Part shown: in pieces, positions 9,142-18,656 of the stretch
How the letters are laid out: each line of letters opens with the position of its first letter
Position numbering within the stretch: position 1 is the stretch's first letter
Assembly: GCA_028279505.1 (NCBI GenBank)
Contig: JANQNP010000128.1
Location: forward strand, 1-64,000
Direction: 5' to 3'
From: Dehalococcoidia bacterium
GTDB taxonomy: Bacteria > Chloroflexota > Dehalococcoidia > UBA2979
Length of the DNA stretch: 64,000 nucleotides
The notes under the pieces: model-generated
Database searches by the model: none
Seen by the model: only the letters and a program-made list of their open reading frames with translations
Told to the model about the DNA's origin: nothing
Made by a program: the position numbers and the translations under genes

Positions 9142-10548
9142 CTAGCTGCCGGTGCGATCTCGCGAGGGCAGGTCCGGGTCGAACTGCGCCGGCTCCTCGA
9201 CGTTCCATCGGCCCTCGCTGGCGACGCGATCCTCCGGGTAGGCGTGAAGCTGGCGAATGCTGCGGCCCTTCACCTGGTTGAGGATCACGCCGTGGATCGG
9301 CTTGCGCGCCTGTGACAGCGCGTCCACCGCGGCGCCCAGCTCCTCCACCTGCGTCTTGTTCGGTCGCAGCACCAACACCGCGCCGGTGGCGACGCCGGCC
9401 AACACCGTGCCGTCGGTGACCGACAGCAGCGGCGGGCTGTCGAGCAGCACCACCTCGAAGCGTCGCCGCAGCTCCTCGACCACCTGGCGCATCCGCAGCG
9501 AGCCCAGCAGCTCCGAGGGGTTCGTCGCGATCGGCCCGGCGGGCAGGATCGAGACGTTCGGCTGATCGGTGCGCCGCACCACGCGGTCCAGGTCCGCCGT
9601 CGGCGAGTTCAGCACCGTCGTCAGCCCCGTGTCGTTGTCCGCGCCGAAGATCTCGTGCTGTCGCGGGTTCCGCAGGTCGGCGTCCACCAGCACGACACTC
9701 CGCCCCGCGAGGCCAAACACCACCGCGAGGTTGGCCGCCACGGTCGTCTTCCCGTCGCCGCCGGTCGGGCTGGCGATCAGGATCGTCGCCGCCTCCTGCT
9801 CGAAGTCGATCCGCGTCGACAGGTTGGTCCGGATCGCGCGGAACTCCTCCGCCACCGGCGAGGTCGGCCGCATCACCACCTGGAGCTGGCCCGGAGGGCC
9901 GCCGCTCGCGCGGAAGCGCTGCAGCTGACCGACGGTCGGCAGCCCAGTGCGGTTGAATACGTCTGTCGAGAGTCTCACGCGGTTGTCGAGGCTCTCGATC
10001 ACGAGCACCACCGCCGAGGCGCCAACGAACGCCACAAGCACGCCGAGCACGATGTTCGTCGTCGCCGACTCAGAGTTCTCGCGAGCCCGGACCGCGGTTT
10101 CGACGATCTCGACCGTGCCGGTCGGCTGAGCGATGCCGACCCCGTCGGACGCGACGAACGCGTCGGCGACAATGTTCGCGATGTTGATCGCCCCGTCGGC
10201 CGAGCGGGCGGTCGCCGTGATGTCGAGGAACGAGGTCAGGTTCGGGTTGTCGACGGACAGGCGCGCTCGGAGCTGATCCGGGGTGAGGTTGAGATCCCCG
10301 GCCGCGATCGCGTCCTCCATCACCGGGCGCAACGTCACCAGCGTCGCGAACGTCTGCGCCAGGCGCTGGCTGGTGTTGAGGTCGTTGAGCGTGGTGCCCT
10401 GCGGGATCACCAGCATTCGCGTGGTCGCCGTGAACGTCGAGGTGGACTGGGAGCTCAGGTAGTTGGCATAACCGCCGCCGATCGCCATCGCGATCAGCAC
10501 CAGCCACCACCAGCGACGGGCGACGGACAGAAGTTGAGCGAGTTCCAC
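9142..10548 (-). CDS. Wzz-type chain-length/BY-kinase fusion (polysaccharide copolymerase)
   Basis: A 468-aa polysaccharide copolymerase with autokinase domain. N-terminal Wzz domain between two membrane helices (about 12-30 and 170-190), then a cytoplasmic CpsD/Wzc-type kinase with Walker A SPTGGDGKTT (about 272-281), Walker A' VLVDADLRNPRQHE and Walker B VVLLDSPPLLSVTD. BY-kinases control length and export of capsule or exopolysaccharide. The usual C-terminal tyrosine cluster is missing: only one Tyr (HAYPED) occurs in the tail, so phospho-regulation may differ. Start is GTG 10548 with GGAGGG six bases upstream. It is the first gene of a minus-strand unit continuing into cysC. Confidence 0.9.
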   Translation of the reverse strand: MELAQLLSVARRWWWLVLIAMAIGGGYANYLSSQSTSTFTATTRMLVIPQGTTLNDLNTSQRLAQTFATLVTLRPVMEDAIAAGDLNLTPDQLRARLSVDNPNLTSFLDITATARSADGAINIANIVADAFVASDGVGIAQPTGTVEIVETAVRARENSESATTNIVLGVLVAFVGASAVVLVIESLDNRVRLSTDVFNRTGLPTVGQLQRFRASGGPPGQLQVVMRPTSPVAEEFRAIRTNLSTRIDFEQEAATILIASPTGGDGKTTVAANLAVVFGLAGRSVVLVDADLRNPRQHEIFGADNDTGLTTVLNSPTADLDRVVRRTDQPNVSILPAGPIATNPSELLGSLRMRQVVEELRRRFEVVLLDSPPLLSVTDGTVLAGVATGAVLVLRPNKTQVEELGAAVDALSQARKPIHGVILNQVKGRSIRQLHAYPEDRVASEGRWNVEEPAQFDPDLPSRDRTGS

Positions 10549-10894
10549 CGAGGACCCTCCGGCTGATGCAGCGCGCGGCTGCCGAGGTTGAGTGTGCCTG
10601 AACGAGCAACGTCACCACAACGACGGCGGCAGCCCGTGGAGACACGCCCTGCAACCAGTCTGTCACGCGTGCATTTCTGACCCGTCTCCCGATCCGTATA
10701 ACTTCCGTAGGAAAGACGTGAATTCGCACGTTCGGCCCTTGAAGCCGCGCCGTTGCGCTGCCCACAATGAGTCAACGAGTTCAGACCGGCGACGCCCCGG
10801 ACTCGCACTCGCCCCAAACAGGTTGGTGATCCCCAAGGCGCGCCTCAACCAGAGCTCAACGTCGCAGGGACGCGACTGACGAACGGAGACCTTT
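10549..10894. other. Divergent intergenic region between the kinase and epimerase genes
   Basis: 346 bp with no convincing ORF, serving as the shared upstream region of the minus-strand kinase gene and the plus-strand epimerase gene. It includes a plausible minus-strand promoter at 10695-10722. The epimerase start at 10895 has GGAG six bases upstream. I see no riboswitch motif or strong terminator hairpin here. Confidence 0.6.
10695..10722 (-). promoter_or_regulatory. Possible sigma-70-type promoter for the kinase-cysC unit
   Basis: Read on the minus strand, TTCACG (10722-10717) and TATACG (10700-10695) are separated by 16 bp, each matching four of six consensus bases. It would give a leader of about 140 nt before the GTG at 10548. 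This is a pattern match only. Confidence 0.3.
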
Positions 10895-11905
10895 ATGGCC
10901 AACGGAACAGTCGTCGTCACCGGTGCGGGTGGATTCATCGGCGGACACCTCGTCGCCGACCTCCTGCGAGACGGCTACAGCCACGTCCGTGCCGTCGACA
11001 TCAAGCCGCTGAACGAGTGGTACCAGGTCCACGACAACGCCGAGAACCTCCAGCTGGACGTCTCGCTCCTCGAGAACGCGCACCGCTCCGCCGAGGGCAT
11101 GAGCGAGGTCTACAACCTCGCCGCCGACATGGGCGGCATGGGCTTCATCGAGAACAACAAGGCCGCCTGCATGCTCTCCGTGCTCATCAGCACCCACATG
11201 CTGATGGCCGCCCGCGACGCCAGGGTCGACCGCTTCTTCTACTCCTCGTCCGCCTGCGTCTACAACGAGGACAAGCAGCTCGACGAGGACGTCATCCCGC
11301 TCAAGGAGGAGGACGCTTACCCCGCCATGCCCGAGGACGGCTACGGCTGGGAGAAGCTCTTCTCCGAGCGCATGGCGCGCCACTTCCGCGAAGACTTCGA
11401 CATGGTTGCCCGCGTCGCCCGCTACCACAACGTCTACGGCCCCCACGGCACCTGGGAGGGCGGGCGCGAGAAGGCTCCGGCCGCGCTCACCCGCAAGGTG
11501 ATCGAGGCCAAGCTCAGCGGCGACCACAGCATCGAGATCTGGGGCGACGGGCACCAGACCCGCAGCTTCATGTACATCGATGACTGCATCCAGGGCACCC
11601 GCGACATCATGCGCAGCGACATCATCGAGCCGATCAACCTCGGCTCGAACGAGCTGACCACCATCAACGGCCTCGTCGACATCCTCGAGGACATCGCGGG
11701 CATCAAGCTTGACCGGCACTACAAGCTCGACGCGCCCAAGGGCGTCAACGGTCGCAACAGCGACAACACCATGATCCTGAACGAGCTCGGCTGGGAGCCC
11801 GGCATCCGCCTCCGCGAGGGCATGGAGAAGACCTACAACTGGATCCTCGGCGAGTACGTCGCCAAGTACGGCGAGCGCGCCCACCAGGCGGTCGCCGCCA
11901 GCTAG
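10895..11905 (+). CDS. GDP-mannose 3,5-epimerase-like SDR
   Basis: Extended SDR of 336 aa acting on a nucleotide sugar. NAD-binding motif GAGGFIGG (residues 10-17), substrate-pocket segment NLAADMGGMGFI (74-85), SSACVY (118-123) and YGWEK (150-154, catalytic Tyr and Lys). The AADMGGMGFI string is characteristic of GDP-mannose 3,5-epimerases, which make GDP-L-galactose/gulose, and is not found in GalE or RmlB. Start ATG 10895 follows GGAG. Flanking genes (nucleotide-sugar dehydrogenase, priming transferase, Wzy-like protein, BY-kinase) support a role in exopolysaccharide precursor synthesis. A strong terminator follows. Confidence 0.85.
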   Translation: MANGTVVVTGAGGFIGGHLVADLLRDGYSHVRAVDIKPLNEWYQVHDNAENLQLDVSLLENAHRSAEGMSEVYNLAADMGGMGFIENNKAACMLSVLISTHMLMAARDARVDRFFYSSSACVYNEDKQLDEDVIPLKEEDAYPAMPEDGYGWEKLFSERMARHFREDFDMVARVARYHNVYGPHGTWEGGREKAPAALTRKVIEAKLSGDHSIEIWGDGHQTRSFMYIDDCIQGTRDIMRSDIIEPINLGSNELTTINGLVDILEDIAGIKLDRHYKLDAPKGVNGRNSDNTMILNELGWEPGIRLREGMEKTYNWILGEYVAKYGERAHQAVAAS

Positions 11906-11930
11906 CGCTCCCTCGAGGGCACAAGACCTG

Positions 11931-11960
11931 ACGGGACCGCGGAAACGCGGTCCCGTTCTT
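11931..11960 (+). terminator. Rho-independent-type terminator
   Basis: A perfect 10-bp stem (ACGGGACCGC / GCGGTCCCGT) around a GGAAAC loop, followed by TCTT. It lies between convergent genes, 25 bp after the epimerase stop, and could serve both strands. Confidence 0.8.
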
Positions 11961-11997
11961 CGTCTCAGCCGACCGCCACGACCGCCACGATGCCGCG

Positions 11998-13200
11998 CTA
12001 GCCCGCCGCGCGGTGCCGGAGCGCCTCTTCGTAGGCGTTCAGCAGCAGCTCGTAGTTCGCCTCCGCCGAGTAGCGCCGCTCGAACACCTCGCGCGCGTGC
12101 TGGCCGAACCGCCGCAGCCGTGCCGGGTCTCCGAGGGCGGAACGCACCGTGGCGGCCAGATCGTCCGGATCGAGCGCGTTGTAGAGCAGCCCGCTCTCGC
12201 CGTCGTCGACGATCTCGACCAGCGCACCGCTCCGCGCCGCCACCACCGGCGTCGCCGACGCGAACGCCTCGGTGACCACCAGCCCGAACGGCTCCTCCCA
12301 CACGGAGGGCATGATCAGCGCTTCCGCGTCCCGCATCGCCTGCAGCACCTGCTGGCGGTCGGCCTCACCCACGAAGTCGATCGACGGTTCGGCCGCCTCC
12401 GCGGCCTCCACGGCGCCCCGCTCCGGCCCGTCGCCGATGATCGTCAGCCGACCCGGCGTGTGCCGCCGCCACGCGTCCAACAGCACCGGTATGCCCTTTT
12501 CGACCGTCAGACGCCCGACGTACAGCACCCCGGCGCGTGGCGACCCCTCGGGCGGTGGCGTCACCTCGCCGGCGACGAAGTTCGGCTTCACCCGCAGGCG
12601 GCCGGGCGCCAGCGCCCCCTCGAGGTGCCGGGCCGCGGCCTCCGAGGGCGTCAGGGCCAGGTCGACGTCCCGCGACCACGTCCGGCGCAGCCGGTGGAAC
12701 GTCAGCGTCGTCGCGATCACCCCCGTCTGGACCGCGGAATCGTGGTAGCAGCGGTGCCTGACGCTGGGCCAGGGGACCCGCTTCCCCACGCAATCGGTGC
12801 AGTGGCTGCCGTCACGGAACAGATCGGCGCTCGGGCAGACCAGCCGGTAGTTGTGCAACGACGCCACCACCGCCGCCCCGGTCCCGCGAGCCGCGCCGAA
12901 CGCCCCGGGAGAGACCAGCGGCATCGTGTTGTGGAAGTGCACGATCTCGGCGCCGAAGCGGCGCGCGCGCTGGCTGACGGTGCGGGCGCTCGCCCGCGAC
13001 CACACGGTCCCGGCCGCGAGCCGCGCCCGAGCCAGCAAGCCGGCCTGGTCCTCGATCGCCTCGTTGGTGAACGACAGCCGGTCCACGGCGTGGCCGCGCT
13101 GCTCCAGCAGCGCCGTCTCCGCCTCGAACACCAGATCCTCACCGCCGCGTTGCTGGTACCGGTTATGGACCGCCAGCACGCGAGGCAGGTCCGAACTCAA
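11998..13200 (-). CDS. Family 4 glycosyltransferase
   Basis: GT-B fold retaining glycosyltransferase of about 400 aa. N-terminal domain contains VLAVHNRYQQRGGED and the HNYRLVCP segment often seen in exopolysaccharide GT4 enzymes; the C-terminal domain has VGRLTVEKGIPVLLDAW, GDGPER and the ExxxxxxxE motif within EEPFGLVVTEAFA. These features fit transfer of a sugar from a nucleotide donor to a growing lipid-linked oligosaccharide. It is the only gene on this strand inside the polysaccharide block. Start is unclear: TTG 13200 gives the full domain; a GTG seven codons later is an alternative. Donor and acceptor are not predictable. Confidence 0.85.
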   Translation of the reverse strand: MSSDLPRVLAVHNRYQQRGGEDLVFEAETALLEQRGHAVDRLSFTNEAIEDQAGLLARARLAAGTVWSRASARTVSQRARRFGAEIVHFHNTMPLVSPGAFGAARGTGAAVVASLHNYRLVCPSADLFRDGSHCTDCVGKRVPWPSVRHRCYHDSAVQTGVIATTLTFHRLRRTWSRDVDLALTPSEAAARHLEGALAPGRLRVKPNFVAGEVTPPPEGSPRAGVLYVGRLTVEKGIPVLLDAWRRHTPGRLTIIGDGPERGAVEAAEAAEPSIDFVGEADRQQVLQAMRDAEALIMPSVWEEPFGLVVTEAFASATPVVAARSGALVEIVDDGESGLLYNALDPDDLAATVRSALGDPARLRRFGQHAREVFERRYSAEANYELLLNAYEEALRHRAAG

Positions 13201-13477
13201 GCGCCGGCCCCGGCTCGCCCGCCGCTCGAGATCGTCCGTGAAATCGGGCTCTGCGAGGCGGAAACACCACGTCCGTACTCGGTCCGAACGGTCGTGATGC
13301 TTTCCCTATTCACGCTATACGCGGCGTTAACCGCGGGGCCTGTACACATGATGTGGATAGCGACCCCCTCGGCTAACATGACCTTCGCTGGCAAGGATGC
13401 CTCGCGGTTGAACCGTAGCGAAAGTGGATCGTTGGGGAGGTCCTCAATCGCTCGTCCGTGTTGAGGCAGGAATACCC

Positions 13478-14818
13478 ATGAAGCTCGTCGTTGCTGGTGG
13501 CGGATACGTCGGATTGGCGACGGCCGTCGGGTTCGGTCGCCACGGTCACCAGGTGGAACTCGTCGAGATCGACTCGGAGCGCGCCGAGCGGCTGCGCCGC
13601 GGTGAGCTCCCCTTCCACGAGCCCTCCCTCGGCGAAGACCTCGCCCGGCTGAGCGGCCAGAACCTGACCGTCCACGCCGGCTACCCCGACGCCTTCGAGG
13701 ACGTCGACTTCGCCTTCGTCTGCGTCGACACCTACCCGGCCGCCGACGGCCACCTCGACAGCTCGCGGGTGATGGCCGCGGCCGACTCGCTGATCGACAG
13801 CTGCGGCCCCGAGGTCGCCCTCGTGCTGCGCAGCACGGTGAACCCCGGCACGGCCACGATGGTGCGCGAGCACCGCGCCGAACGAGGCGTCCCCGGCGCC
13901 GTCCTCGTGAACCCCGAGTTCCTCCGCGAGGGCACCGCCCTCTGGGACTTCGACCACCCGTCCCGGCGCGTCGCCGGCGGCAGCGACGCCGCCGCCCTCG
14001 CCAAGCTCACCGAGCTCTACTCCTTCTCCGAGGCGCCGATCGTCTCGACCGACGCCACGACCGCCGAGGTCATCAAGATGGCCGCCAACGCCGCGCTCGC
14101 CGTGCGCGTCTCGATGGCCAACGAGATCGCCCACATCGCCGACGCTGCCGGCGCCAGCCCCGAGGCCGTCCTCGCCGCCATCGGCGGGGATCCGCGCATC
14201 GGTCCTGACTTCCTGCAACCCGGCATCGGCTTCGGTGGGAGCTGCCTGCCCAAGGACCTCTCCGCGTTCCGCGCCGCCGCGCGTCGCGTCGGCGTCCCCG
14301 CCCCGGTCTTCGCCGGGACCGAAAGCACGAACGACTTCGCCATCGACCGCCTGGTCGAGCGCACCGCTGAGCTGTCCGGCGTCGTCCGCGGCGCCGAGTG
14401 GAACGGTGCGAAGGCCCGCGTCTGCGTCGTCGGCGTCGGCTTCAAGCCCGGATCCGACAGCATCCGCAGCTCGCAGTCCATGCGCCTCGTCCACGCGCTC
14501 CTCGAGAACGGCTTCCACGTCGGGATCCTGGACGACGCCGCCGAGGCGAACGCCCGCGCCGAGGTCGGCGACCGCGTCGCGTACGAGCGCGACTTCGATC
14601 ACATGCTCGGCAGCTACGACGTCGCGATCACCGTCTTCCCGACGGCCGAACTCGCGAACCTCAGTTCGCCGCGCGCCCGCGTCATCGACGGCCTCGGTCG
14701 CCAGCTTGGTACCGTGGTTCCCGCGGACGCGGCTCCCGATGCTCCGCAGCCAGCGTCCGAGGGCGTCCCGTCAGCCGCCGCGACCGAAGCGCCGCTGTCG
14801 AGCAGCGTCCGTGAGTAG
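13478..14818 (+). CDS. UDP-glucose/GDP-mannose 6-dehydrogenase family
   Basis: NAD-dependent four-electron oxidation of a nucleotide hexose to the uronate. 446 aa; N-terminal NAD motif GGGYVGLATA (7-16), Lys at about 200 in EVIKMAANA, and the catalytic Cys at about 256 in GFGGSCLPKD. The C-terminal domain carries GVGFKPGSDSIRSS. ATG 13478 is chosen because it begins the Rossmann strand directly and has GAGGCAGGA upstream; an 18-codon longer frame from 13424 is not supported. Its last codons overlap the GTG of the next gene by 8 bp. Whether it makes UDP-glucuronate or GDP-mannuronate is open; the neighbouring GDP-mannose epimerase-like gene makes the latter worth testing. Confidence 0.88.
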   Translation: MKLVVAGGGYVGLATAVGFGRHGHQVELVEIDSERAERLRRGELPFHEPSLGEDLARLSGQNLTVHAGYPDAFEDVDFAFVCVDTYPAADGHLDSSRVMAAADSLIDSCGPEVALVLRSTVNPGTATMVREHRAERGVPGAVLVNPEFLREGTALWDFDHPSRRVAGGSDAAALAKLTELYSFSEAPIVSTDATTAEVIKMAANAALAVRVSMANEIAHIADAAGASPEAVLAAIGGDPRIGPDFLQPGIGFGGSCLPKDLSAFRAAARRVGVPAPVFAGTESTNDFAIDRLVERTAELSGVVRGAEWNGAKARVCVVGVGFKPGSDSIRSSQSMRLVHALLENGFHVGILDDAAEANARAEVGDRVAYERDFDHMLGSYDVAITVFPTAELANLSSPRARVIDGLGRQLGTVVPADAAPDAPQPASEGVPSAAATEAPLSSSVRE

Positions 14819-15515
14819 CCAGCCGGCGTTCCAGCCGGACGAGGAGTTCCTTCTGGCCGACGAGTCCGATCCGGCGCAGATCGAGCTGGACGTCGCGCCC
14901 GCGCGTGAGCCGCACCCCGGCTTCGACGCCATCAAGCGCGCCATGGACATCACCGGTGCCCTCGCCGTCCTGATCCTGACCGCCCCGATCTGGATCGTCG
15001 CGATCGCCGGGATCCTGATCACCTCGGGCCGGCCGATCTTCTTCGGCCAGCAGCGCCTCGGCTACCGGGGCAAGCCGTTCACCTGCTGGAAGCTCCGCAC
15101 GATGATCCCGGATGCCGAGTCGCGCCGGAACGAGGTCCTGCACCTCAACACCACCGGCGGGCACGCCTTCAAGTCCCCGGACGACCCGCGCCTCACGAAG
15201 TTCGGGAAGTGGCTCCGCGCCTACTCGATCGACGAGCTCCCGCAGGCCTGGAACATCCTGACCGGCGACATGTCGCTCGTCGGCCCCCGCGCGCTCCCGA
15301 TCGTCGAGAACGTCTACGTCGGCCGCCAGCAGGAGCGTCTGAGCGTCCGGCCGGGACTCACCTGCACCTGGCAGGTCTCCGGCCGCAGCGAGATCACCTT
15401 CGACCGCTGGATGGAGATGGACCTCGACTACGTCGACCATCGCTCCATCCCCCGCGACATCGTGCTGCTCGCCCGAACCCCAATCGCTGTCCTGGCACGC
15501 CGCGGCGCGATGTAG
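14811..15515 (+). CDS. Polyprenyl-phosphate sugar-1-phosphate transferase
   Basis: Bacterial sugar transferase that starts a repeat unit by loading a sugar phosphate on undecaprenyl phosphate at the inner membrane. 234 aa: an acidic N-terminus of about 45 residues, one membrane helix (ALAVLILTAPIWIVAIAG), then the conserved catalytic block with FGQQRLGYRGKPF, WKLRTM, RAYSIDELPQAWNILTGD and SLVGPRALP. The short single-helix form resembles the catalytic C-terminal part of WbaP/WcaJ. GTG 14811 overlaps the dehydrogenase stop, so translation is probably coupled. It is the priming enzyme of the exopolysaccharide locus. Confidence 0.9.
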   Translation: MSSQPAFQPDEEFLLADESDPAQIELDVAPAREPHPGFDAIKRAMDITGALAVLILTAPIWIVAIAGILITSGRPIFFGQQRLGYRGKPFTCWKLRTMIPDAESRRNEVLHLNTTGGHAFKSPDDPRLTKFGKWLRAYSIDELPQAWNILTGDMSLVGPRALPIVENVYVGRQQERLSVRPGLTCTWQVSGRSEITFDRWMEMDLDYVDHRSIPRDIVLLARTPIAVLARRGAM

Positions 15516-15645
15516 CTGCCCGCACAACATGCGAGCGGCGTCGTTTGTCATCATGGGTGGCGATACTCGCAGCGAAGAGCTGCCAGCGAGCCAGCCGCCC
15601 CACCGCGGATCACCGGCCCCCGCCGGCCATGGGTGAGATGAGGCT

Positions 15646-17127
15646 ATGACAGCGCTCCCCGTCCCCGTGACCCCGCGCCCGTCCTGGCTCATGATCCCCG
15701 GAGCCCTGCTCGTGGCGCTCGTGGCGGGCCGCGTCGGCGCCATGGGCAGCCCCTTCATCGCCTCGACGCTCGTCGTCCTCCTCGTCGCCGCCGGGTGCTA
15801 CGCGTTCCTCGGCGCACGGCTGCGGTACGTGTTCCTCGGCGTGCTCGCCGTGGTCCTCTTCGGGTACGCGTTCGGCGGGCGCGGCTTCGCCTACTTCGGC
15901 GCCGCGCCGCTCTATGTCGGGGAGGTGACCCTCGCCATCGGCCTCGGCGCGGTCTTCGCGTACGGGCTGCGCGCCCGGCTCAGCGGCTTGCACGTCATCC
16001 TGCTCGCCTTCATCGGCTGGGGCCTGGTCACCACGCTCCCCTACCTCGGCACCGCCCGCATCGACGCGCTGCGCGACGCGGCCTTCTGGGGCTACTCCCT
16101 GTTCGCCCTGATCGTCTGGGCGCTCGTGCGGGAGCGCAGCCAGTTCGTCGGCGCGGTTCGCGCCTACCGCATCGCCCTCCCGGTCTTCCTCTTCGCGGTC
16201 CCCGTGATCTGGATCGTCGTCTCGACCGTGTCGCTGCCCCAATTCCCGGGCGCCCCGGTCCCGGTCATCGTCATGAAGGCCGGCGACTTTGGCGTCCACC
16301 TCGCCGGCGCCGCCGCATTCATCGCCCTCGGCCTCTATCGGGCCAAGAACCGCAACCCGCTCGTCCCCGAGACCGCCCTCTGGCTCGCCTGGGGATTCGC
16401 ACTCCTCATCGTCGTGATCACCAACCGAGGCGGCTTCCTCTCGGCCTCGGTTGGGCTCGCCGCCCTCATCGTGCTGCGCCCCTCGCTCAAGCTGATCCCG
16501 ATGGCGATCGTCGCCGGGATCACCTTGACCGTCCTGATCACCGTGAATCCGAGCTTCGAGGTCAACAACCGCCAGATCTCCGCCGAGCGGGTCACCGACC
16601 GCATCACCTCGATCGTCGACCGCGGCGGCGAGCGTCAGGGCACCGTCAACTGGCGACTGGACTGGTGGGGCACGATCGTTGGCTACACCTTCGGTGGCGA
16701 GCATTTCTGGACCGGCAAGGGATTCGGAGCCGATCTCGCGACGGAGGACGGGTTCATCGGGGAGTCGACCGGTCTGCGCTCTCCCCACAACGCCACCATG
16801 ACCGCGCTCGCCCGGATGGGCGTGCCCGGGCTGATCCTCTGGTCCGCATTCCACATCGGATTCGGTCTCGCGATGTTCAGGTCCTACCTCGCCGCACGAC
16901 GAAGAGACGACCGGTTCTGGGCGCCGATCCTCGGCTGGCTGCTCATCTACTGGGCCGGCGGCATGGTGAACGGCTCCTTCGACGTCTACTGGGAGGGCCC
17001 GCAAGGCGCCATCTGGATGTGGACCGTCATCGGGCTCGGCCTCGCCGCCCTCGAACTCCAGCGCCGCGAACGCTCCGAGGAGCGCCCCGCCGCTTCTAGC
17101 CGCGCTCAGATCGGCGCCAGCGTTTGA
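15646..17127 (+). CDS. O-antigen ligase/polymerase-like membrane protein
   Basis: A 493-aa protein with about a dozen membrane helices and one larger extracytoplasmic loop (about 300-380). The loop and following segment contain LRSPHNATMTALARMGVPG, the HN-x-x-x-x-L-A-R-x-G pattern of the Wzy_C/WaaL superfamily, which joins or polymerises undecaprenyl-linked glycans. It follows the priming transferase by 130 bp and its TGA overlaps the ATG of the beta-helix lipoprotein (TGATG). In this context polymerase (Wzy) is more likely than ligase, since no lipid A genes are present, but sequence alone does not separate them. Confidence 0.8.
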   Translation: MTALPVPVTPRPSWLMIPGALLVALVAGRVGAMGSPFIASTLVVLLVAAGCYAFLGARLRYVFLGVLAVVLFGYAFGGRGFAYFGAAPLYVGEVTLAIGLGAVFAYGLRARLSGLHVILLAFIGWGLVTTLPYLGTARIDALRDAAFWGYSLFALIVWALVRERSQFVGAVRAYRIALPVFLFAVPVIWIVVSTVSLPQFPGAPVPVIVMKAGDFGVHLAGAAAFIALGLYRAKNRNPLVPETALWLAWGFALLIVVITNRGGFLSASVGLAALIVLRPSLKLIPMAIVAGITLTVLITVNPSFEVNNRQISAERVTDRITSIVDRGGERQGTVNWRLDWWGTIVGYTFGGEHFWTGKGFGADLATEDGFIGESTGLRSPHNATMTALARMGVPGLILWSAFHIGFGLAMFRSYLAARRRDDRFWAPILGWLLIYWAGGMVNGSFDVYWEGPQGAIWMWTVIGLGLAALELQRRERSEERPAASSRAQIGASV

Positions 17128-18656
17128 TGACGGGCCGCCTGCTGGGCGTCGTCGCGGTCCTCACGCTCGGACTCGCGATCTCCTGCACCTCTGGAGACGG
17201 TGATCCCGACGACCCGGCGCCGTCCGCCTCGCCCGGTTCCGCCACTGCTGTTCCCGCGACTGCGACGTCATCGCCGACCCCTTCCACCACTCCGACCCCG
17301 CGGCCGCCGGTCACGCTCGAGCCGGGCGATGACATCCAGGGCGTCGTGGATGGCCAGCCGGCGGGCACCCATTACATCCTGACGCCCGGCCTCTACCGGG
17401 AGCAGGCGATCGTCCCGAAGGACGGCGACGTCTTCGAGGGCGAAGCGGGCGCGGTGCTCAGCGGCGCGCGACTCCTCGAGGGCTTCGAGCAAGCCGACGG
17501 CGTCTGGTCGATCGGCGGCCAGACGCAGCGGCTGGATCCCCACGGCGGTTGCGGCAGCCCTGAGGCGCTCAGCGACATCGAGGACTACCGGGGCTGTCGG
17601 TTCGCCGAGCAGCTCTTTATCGACGATGAGCCGCTCTGGCAGGTCACCGAGTTCGAACAGCTGGCCCCGGGCCGCTGGTACTTCGACTACGACGCCGACC
17701 GCATCTACTTCGTCGACGACCCGGCCGGCCGGACGATCGAGACCAGCGTGTCGGCCGCGGCGTTCCGTGGGAATGCGGCGGACGTGTCTATCCGCGGGCT
17801 GGTGATCGAGAAGTACGCGAGTCGCGCGCAGGCGGGGGCGATCCAGGGGGGTGGAACGCACCGCTGGATCGTCGCCGACAACGAGATCCGCCTGAACCAC
17901 GGCTTCGGTCTGCGAATCGGACCGGAGATGCAGGTCCTGAACAACCACGTGCACCGGAACGGGCAGATGGGCCTCGGCGGACTCGGTGATCACGCGCTGA
18001 TCGAGGGCAACGAGATCGCCTACAACCACACCGCCGGCTTCCTCGAGGAGTGGGAGGCGGGCGGGACGAAGTTCGTCGTCTCCGAGGGCATCGTGATCCG
18101 CGACAACTGGGTGCACCACAACTCCGGTCGCGGTCTCTGGACCGACATCGACATCGTCGACGTGCTGATCGAGGACAACCTCGTGGAGTGGAACACCCGA
18201 GGCGGGATCGTCCACGAGATCAGCTTCGACGCCCAGATCCTCAACAACACGGCGCGTTACAACGGTCTGGGCTTCGACGGCTGGGTGTGGGGCGCGCAGA
18301 TCCTGATCCAGAACAGCTCCGACGTGGTGGTGTCCGGCAACGAGGTCACCGTCTCGGCTGACGGCGGCAACGGGATCGCCATCGTCAACCAGACCCGCTT
18401 TTCCGAGGGTCGGGACCCCTACCGCTCGGATCGCGTGCTGATTACCGACAACGTGATCTCGCACCTCGGGAACTCCGGCACGAACGGCGCTCCGAACGGC
18501 TGCACCACCGAGGGCAGCCGGTTCGACCGGAACCGCTACGAGGCACCGGCGGAGTGGTTCGAGGCCGCACGGTTCGAGTGGTGCGGCGTGTTCACGTGGG
18601 ATGAGTTCGTCCTCGCGGGGCAGGAGCCGTCCGGCGTCCGCGTCGAGGTCAGCTAG
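17127..18656 (+). CDS. Right-handed parallel beta-helix lipoprotein
   Basis: Secreted, lipid-anchored protein of 509 aa: signal peptide ending at lipobox LAISC (Cys about 21), a Ser/Thr/Pro linker to about 60, then a right-handed parallel beta-helix with repeated short motifs such as NNHVHRNGQMG, DNWVHHNSGRG and NNTARYNGLG (NosD/PbH1-like). Such folds occur in polysaccharide lyases, epimerases and hydrolases. About 430 C-terminal residues are closely similar to the end of the next large protein, so the two are tandem paralogs. Start ATG 17127 overlaps the stop of the Wzy-like gene. Catalytic residues are not evident; substrate is inferred from context only. Confidence 0.85.
   Translation: MTGRLLGVVAVLTLGLAISCTSGDGDPDDPAPSASPGSATAVPATATSSPTPSTTPTPRPPVTLEPGDDIQGVVDGQPAGTHYILTPGLYREQAIVPKDGDVFEGEAGAVLSGARLLEGFEQADGVWSIGGQTQRLDPHGGCGSPEALSDIEDYRGCRFAEQLFIDDEPLWQVTEFEQLAPGRWYFDYDADRIYFVDDPAGRTIETSVSAAAFRGNAADVSIRGLVIEKYASRAQAGAIQGGGTHRWIVADNEIRLNHGFGLRIGPEMQVLNNHVHRNGQMGLGGLGDHALIEGNEIAYNHTAGFLEEWEAGGTKFVVSEGIVIRDNWVHHNSGRGLWTDIDIVDVLIEDNLVEWNTRGGIVHEISFDAQILNNTARYNGLGFDGWVWGAQILIQNSSDVVVSGNEVTVSADGGNGIAIVNQTRFSEGRDPYRSDRVLITDNVISHLGNSGTNGAPNGCTTEGSRFDRNRYEAPAEWFEAARFEWCGVFTWDEFVLAGQEPSGVRVEVS

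Noticed and set aside
10695..10722. Shared TTCCTACG word near 10710 (minus) and 18741 (plus) as a common operator
   Set aside because: An 8-bp match is expected by chance in 64 kb on two strands, and the flanks differ.
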